From positions 24,188 through 88,187 of the forward strand of contig DATIYI010000193.1 in NCBI GenBank assembly GCA_035517695.1: a stretch of DNA of 64,000 nucleotides, written 5' to 3'. A model generated the notes under the pieces. That model worked only from the letters and a program-made list of their open reading frames with translations, was not told the origin of the DNA and did not search any database. Shown here in pieces: positions 61,488 through 64,000 of this stretch. Position 1 is the first letter of the stretch. Each line of letters starts with the position of its first letter. Made by a program: the position numbers and the translations under genes. The DNA is from DATFVJ01 sp035517695. Its GTDB lineage: Bacteria > Actinomycetota > Actinomycetes > Streptosporangiales > Streptosporangiaceae.

Positions 61488-63953
61488 GTGTTCAATCGAT
61501 GTCCGGTGGCCATGCTTTCGGGCGGGGGCTTAAGTGTGGCGAGGATCTCTGGCCTGCGGCGGTGGGTGAGCGTCGCCGCGGCCCTTTCGCTCGCCGTGAC
61601 GGCAGCTGCCATGTCTGTCGCGCTGGCGGCGGTGGTCGGTGCGCGCGACAGCAGCCGGGAGCTGTCGCAGCGGCTGGTGCCCGCTGCCGCGGCGGCTGGT
61701 GTTCTGCTTCAGCAGTACACGGAGCAGCAGACGTCGCTGCGCGACTACGTGACAAGCGGAAACTCGGCGTCGCTCGCGCCGTACCGGCAGGCGGCTGCCG
61801 AGATCCCCGGCCAGCAGAACACCGTGGCCGGGCTGGTCGCGGGGCACCCGGTGATGGCGGGCCAGGTCGGCGCGGCCGCGGCGGCGCAACGGTTGTGGCT
61901 GGCCAGGGTGGCCGGGCCGCAGCTTGCGGCGGCGGCGCGCGGTGACTTCGCCAGGGCGCGTGCGCTGCAGGCCAACATCCCGTTTACCCGGCCTTTCACC
62001 CTGGCGGTGCGTGCCCGGATAGCGGATCTGCAGGCGCGGATCACCCGGGTGCAGGGACAGGTCGTGGCCCGCATCATCGGTGCGCAGGGCCGCCTGCTCG
62101 CCGCACTGCTGGCCATGTGCGCCACGCTGGCTCTGGTGGCGATCGGGGGCGTGGTGCTGGTGCGCCGGTGGCTGCTGACACCGTTCCTGGCGCTGCGCCG
62201 CGCCGCCGAGTCCGTCGCCGCGGGCGACTATGGCACCCGCGTACCCACGGTCGGCCCGGCCGAGCTGGCAGATCTGGGCCGGGCCATTGAGCTGATGCGC
62301 ACCCGGCTGGTCGCCGCGCTGGCCGGGGCCCGGCAGGCGGAGGAAAGGTTCCGCGCCCTGCTCGAGTCCTCGCCGGACGCCACGCTGACCGTGGCGGCCG
62401 ACGGGTCCATCCTGATGGTGAATGTCCAGGCCGAGCGCCTCTTCGGCTACGACGCCAGTGAGCTGGTCGGCCAGCAGGTGGAAATCCTTGTCCCCGCCGC
62501 CGCGCGCGGCCTCCACCGGGGCAAGCGGGCGGACTATGCCGCCAATCCGGTTCCGCGGCCGATGGGGGAGGGGCTGGCGCTGCTGGCCGTGTGCAAGGAC
62601 CGGCGTGAGCTCCCTGTCGAAATAAGCCTGAGCTCGCTGCCCACCGAATCAGGCCTGGTCGTGCTGGCGGCCATCCGCGATATCTCCGAGCGGCTGGCCG
62701 CCGAAGCCGAACGGGACCGGCTGCGGGCCGAAGCCGAACGGGCGCGCCTCGAACAGCGGGAACAGCAGTCGCGGCGGCTGGAAAGTCTTGGCCAGCTCGT
62801 CGGCGGCGTCGCACACGACTTCAACAACTTGCTCAACGTCATCAGCGGCTACGCCGATTTCGTCGCCGAACGTGTCACCACCCTGCTCGGGGACGGCGAT
62901 GAGCAGTTCGAGCCCCTGCTGGCCGACGTCGAGCAGATCCGCGGCGCAGCGGCGCGTGCGGCGCGGCTGACCCGCCAGCTGCTGATCTTCGCCCGCCGCG
63001 ACGTCATCCACCCCGAGGTATTGAACCTGAACGAGGTCATCGGCGACGTCGAGCAGTTGCTACGCCGTACCCTCGGCGAGCACATCGACCTGGTCATCAA
63101 CCTGGCCTCCGGCCTGTATCCGGTCAAGGCCGACGCCGGCCAGCTCGAGCAAGTCCTGGTCAACCTCGCCGTCAACGCCCGCGACGCCATGCCAGGTGGC
63201 GGGAGTCTCACCATCGACCTCAGTAACGCCGACGTCGACGCCGCCTACGCCGGCGCCCGACCGCACCTCGAACCTGGCCGCTACGCCAGGCTGCGGGTCT
63301 CCGACACCGGCACCGGCATGGATCGCGACACGGTGGCCAGGGCGTTCGAGCCCTTCTACACCACCAAACCGGCGGGCCACGGCACCGGGCTTGGCCTTGC
63401 CACCGTCTACGGCATCGTCACCCAGGCCGGCGGGTACGTGCACATCTATTCCGAGCCCGGGCTCGGCACCACCGTCAGCGCGCTGCTGCCCGTCACCGAG
63501 GACGCTGTCACGGTAACCGAGTCTGCGACGGCCACGCTCGAACCAGGACACGGTGAGAGGATCCTGGTCGTCGAAGACGAGCAGAGCCTGCGGGACATGA
63601 CCTGCCGGATCCTGGCCCGCAACGGCTACCACATCTGCGCCGCCACCACTGCCTCCGACGCCCTCCGCTTGGCAAGTGACCTGGCGAAGCCCGTTGACCT
63701 GTTGCTGACAGACGTGGTCATGCCCGAGATGCTCGGCAACGAAGTCGCCGCCCGGGTGTGCGCGATCCGCCCAGCGACCCACGTGCTGTACATGTCCGGA
63801 TATGCCCAGACGGTCCTCGGCGCGGAGGGTGCCCTCGACCCCGACATCGACCTCCTGGAAAAACCCTTCTCGGAAGCTGCCCTGCTCGCCCGCGTACGCC
63901 AGGCCATCGACCGCCCCGGACCTGGTGGCACGCGCGCCCCCACCGGCGATTAA
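61488..63953 (+). CDS. membrane hybrid histidine kinase CHASE3-HAMP-PAS-HisKA-HATPase-REC
   Basis: An 821-residue transmembrane kinase. It has a first membrane segment (about 27-50), a CHASE3-like extracellular helical region (about 55-205; QQYTEQQTSLRDYVTSGN), a second membrane segment (about 207-228), HAMP (LTPFLALRRAAESVAAGDYGTRV), PAS (about 285-405), HisKA (LESLGQLVGGVAHDFNNLLNV, His near 443), HATPase (VNARDAMPGGG, DTGTGMD, GTGLGLATVYGIV) and a receiver (about 690-805; LLTDVVMPEM, LLEKPF). GTG 61488 fits a leaderless promoter; GTG 61536 after GGGGG is an alternative. It ends 47 bases before the window edge. Confidence 0.9.
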   Translation: MFNRCPVAMLSGGGLSVARISGLRRWVSVAAALSLAVTAAAMSVALAAVVGARDSSRELSQRLVPAAAAAGVLLQQYTEQQTSLRDYVTSGNSASLAPYRQAAAEIPGQQNTVAGLVAGHPVMAGQVGAAAAAQRLWLARVAGPQLAAAARGDFARARALQANIPFTRPFTLAVRARIADLQARITRVQGQVVARIIGAQGRLLAALLAMCATLALVAIGGVVLVRRWLLTPFLALRRAAESVAAGDYGTRVPTVGPAELADLGRAIELMRTRLVAALAGARQAEERFRALLESSPDATLTVAADGSILMVNVQAERLFGYDASELVGQQVEILVPAAARGLHRGKRADYAANPVPRPMGEGLALLAVCKDRRELPVEISLSSLPTESGLVVLAAIRDISERLAAEAERDRLRAEAERARLEQREQQSRRLESLGQLVGGVAHDFNNLLNVISGYADFVAERVTTLLGDGDEQFEPLLADVEQIRGAAARAARLTRQLLIFARRDVIHPEVLNLNEVIGDVEQLLRRTLGEHIDLVINLASGLYPVKADAGQLEQVLVNLAVNARDAMPGGGSLTIDLSNADVDAAYAGARPHLEPGRYARLRVSDTGTGMDRDTVARAFEPFYTTKPAGHGTGLGLATVYGIVTQAGGYVHIYSEPGLGTTVSALLPVTEDAVTVTESATATLEPGHGERILVVEDEQSLRDMTCRILARNGYHICAATTASDALRLASDLAKPVDLLLTDVVMPEMLGNEVAARVCAIRPATHVLYMSGYAQTVLGAEGALDPDIDLLEKPFSEAALLARVRQAIDRPGPGGTRAPTGD

Positions 63954-64000
63954 GCCTGCGTGCCCGTAGCTGATAGCGACGCGGGGCCGCCGGGCGCGTC

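Overview
The window is very high-GC DNA with GTG/TTG starts, many ATGA/GTGA stop-start overlaps and several probable leaderless genes. This points to a filamentous-type actinomycete (Streptosporangiales or Streptomyces-like). The genus cannot be fixed from sequence alone. No rRNA, tRNA, CRISPR array or intact transposon was recognised.

Layout. 0-8 kb: a metallophosphoesterase, a glycerophosphodiesterase coupled to an LmeA-like lipid-binding protein, and a divergent pair made of a Ser/Thr kinase with a beta-propeller sensor and a FHA-FHA-ABC exporter (PknF/Rv1747-like logic). 8-33 kb: a dormancy/hypoxia island. It holds homologues of many members of the mycobacterial DosR (DevR) regulon: carbonic anhydrase, phosphoribosyltransferase-hydrolase fusion (Rv0571c type), a cytochrome b module, a cytosolic group-3b-like NiFe hydrogenase split into two blocks, CBS/BON proteins, Hsp20, Rv1733c-like and Rip3-like membrane proteins, an Rv2004c-like kinase/ATPase, Usp, two Acg-type nitroreductases, an FMN-binding-split protein, a haem-GAF DevS-like kinase and a DevR-like regulator. 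About ten partly palindromic sites related to the DosR core GGGACTWWAGTCCC lie in its promoter gaps, including one in front of the devR-like gene.

33-49 kb: a benzoate-CoA-ligase-type enzyme, a P450, then a conserved actinobacterial core block in an order close to Mycobacterium Rv1822-Rv1832: pgsA-like, sugar-phosphate nucleotidyltransferase fused to a degenerate phosphomannomutase, garA-type FHA protein, ftsR, bifunctional nuclease, a second MerR regulator, an ABC-2 exporter, and gcvP behind a tandem glycine riboswitch.

49-64 kb: a secreted G1-type glutamic peptidase, then a dense signalling block: a second DevR-like regulator, a receiver/HisKA_3 protein with an apparently degenerate ATPase half, an Rcp1-like receiver, a receiver-kinase, an operon encoding a double-domain KaiC, two KaiB-like proteins and a four-PAS kinase, and two hybrid kinases (PAS-HK-REC and CHASE3/HAMP-PAS-HK-REC). 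The KaiC-KaiB-KaiB-kinase operon and the island-wide DevR-like site set are the most interesting systems. The window is also rich in short tandem repeats (12-33 bp), both inside low-complexity coding tails and in promoter gaps.
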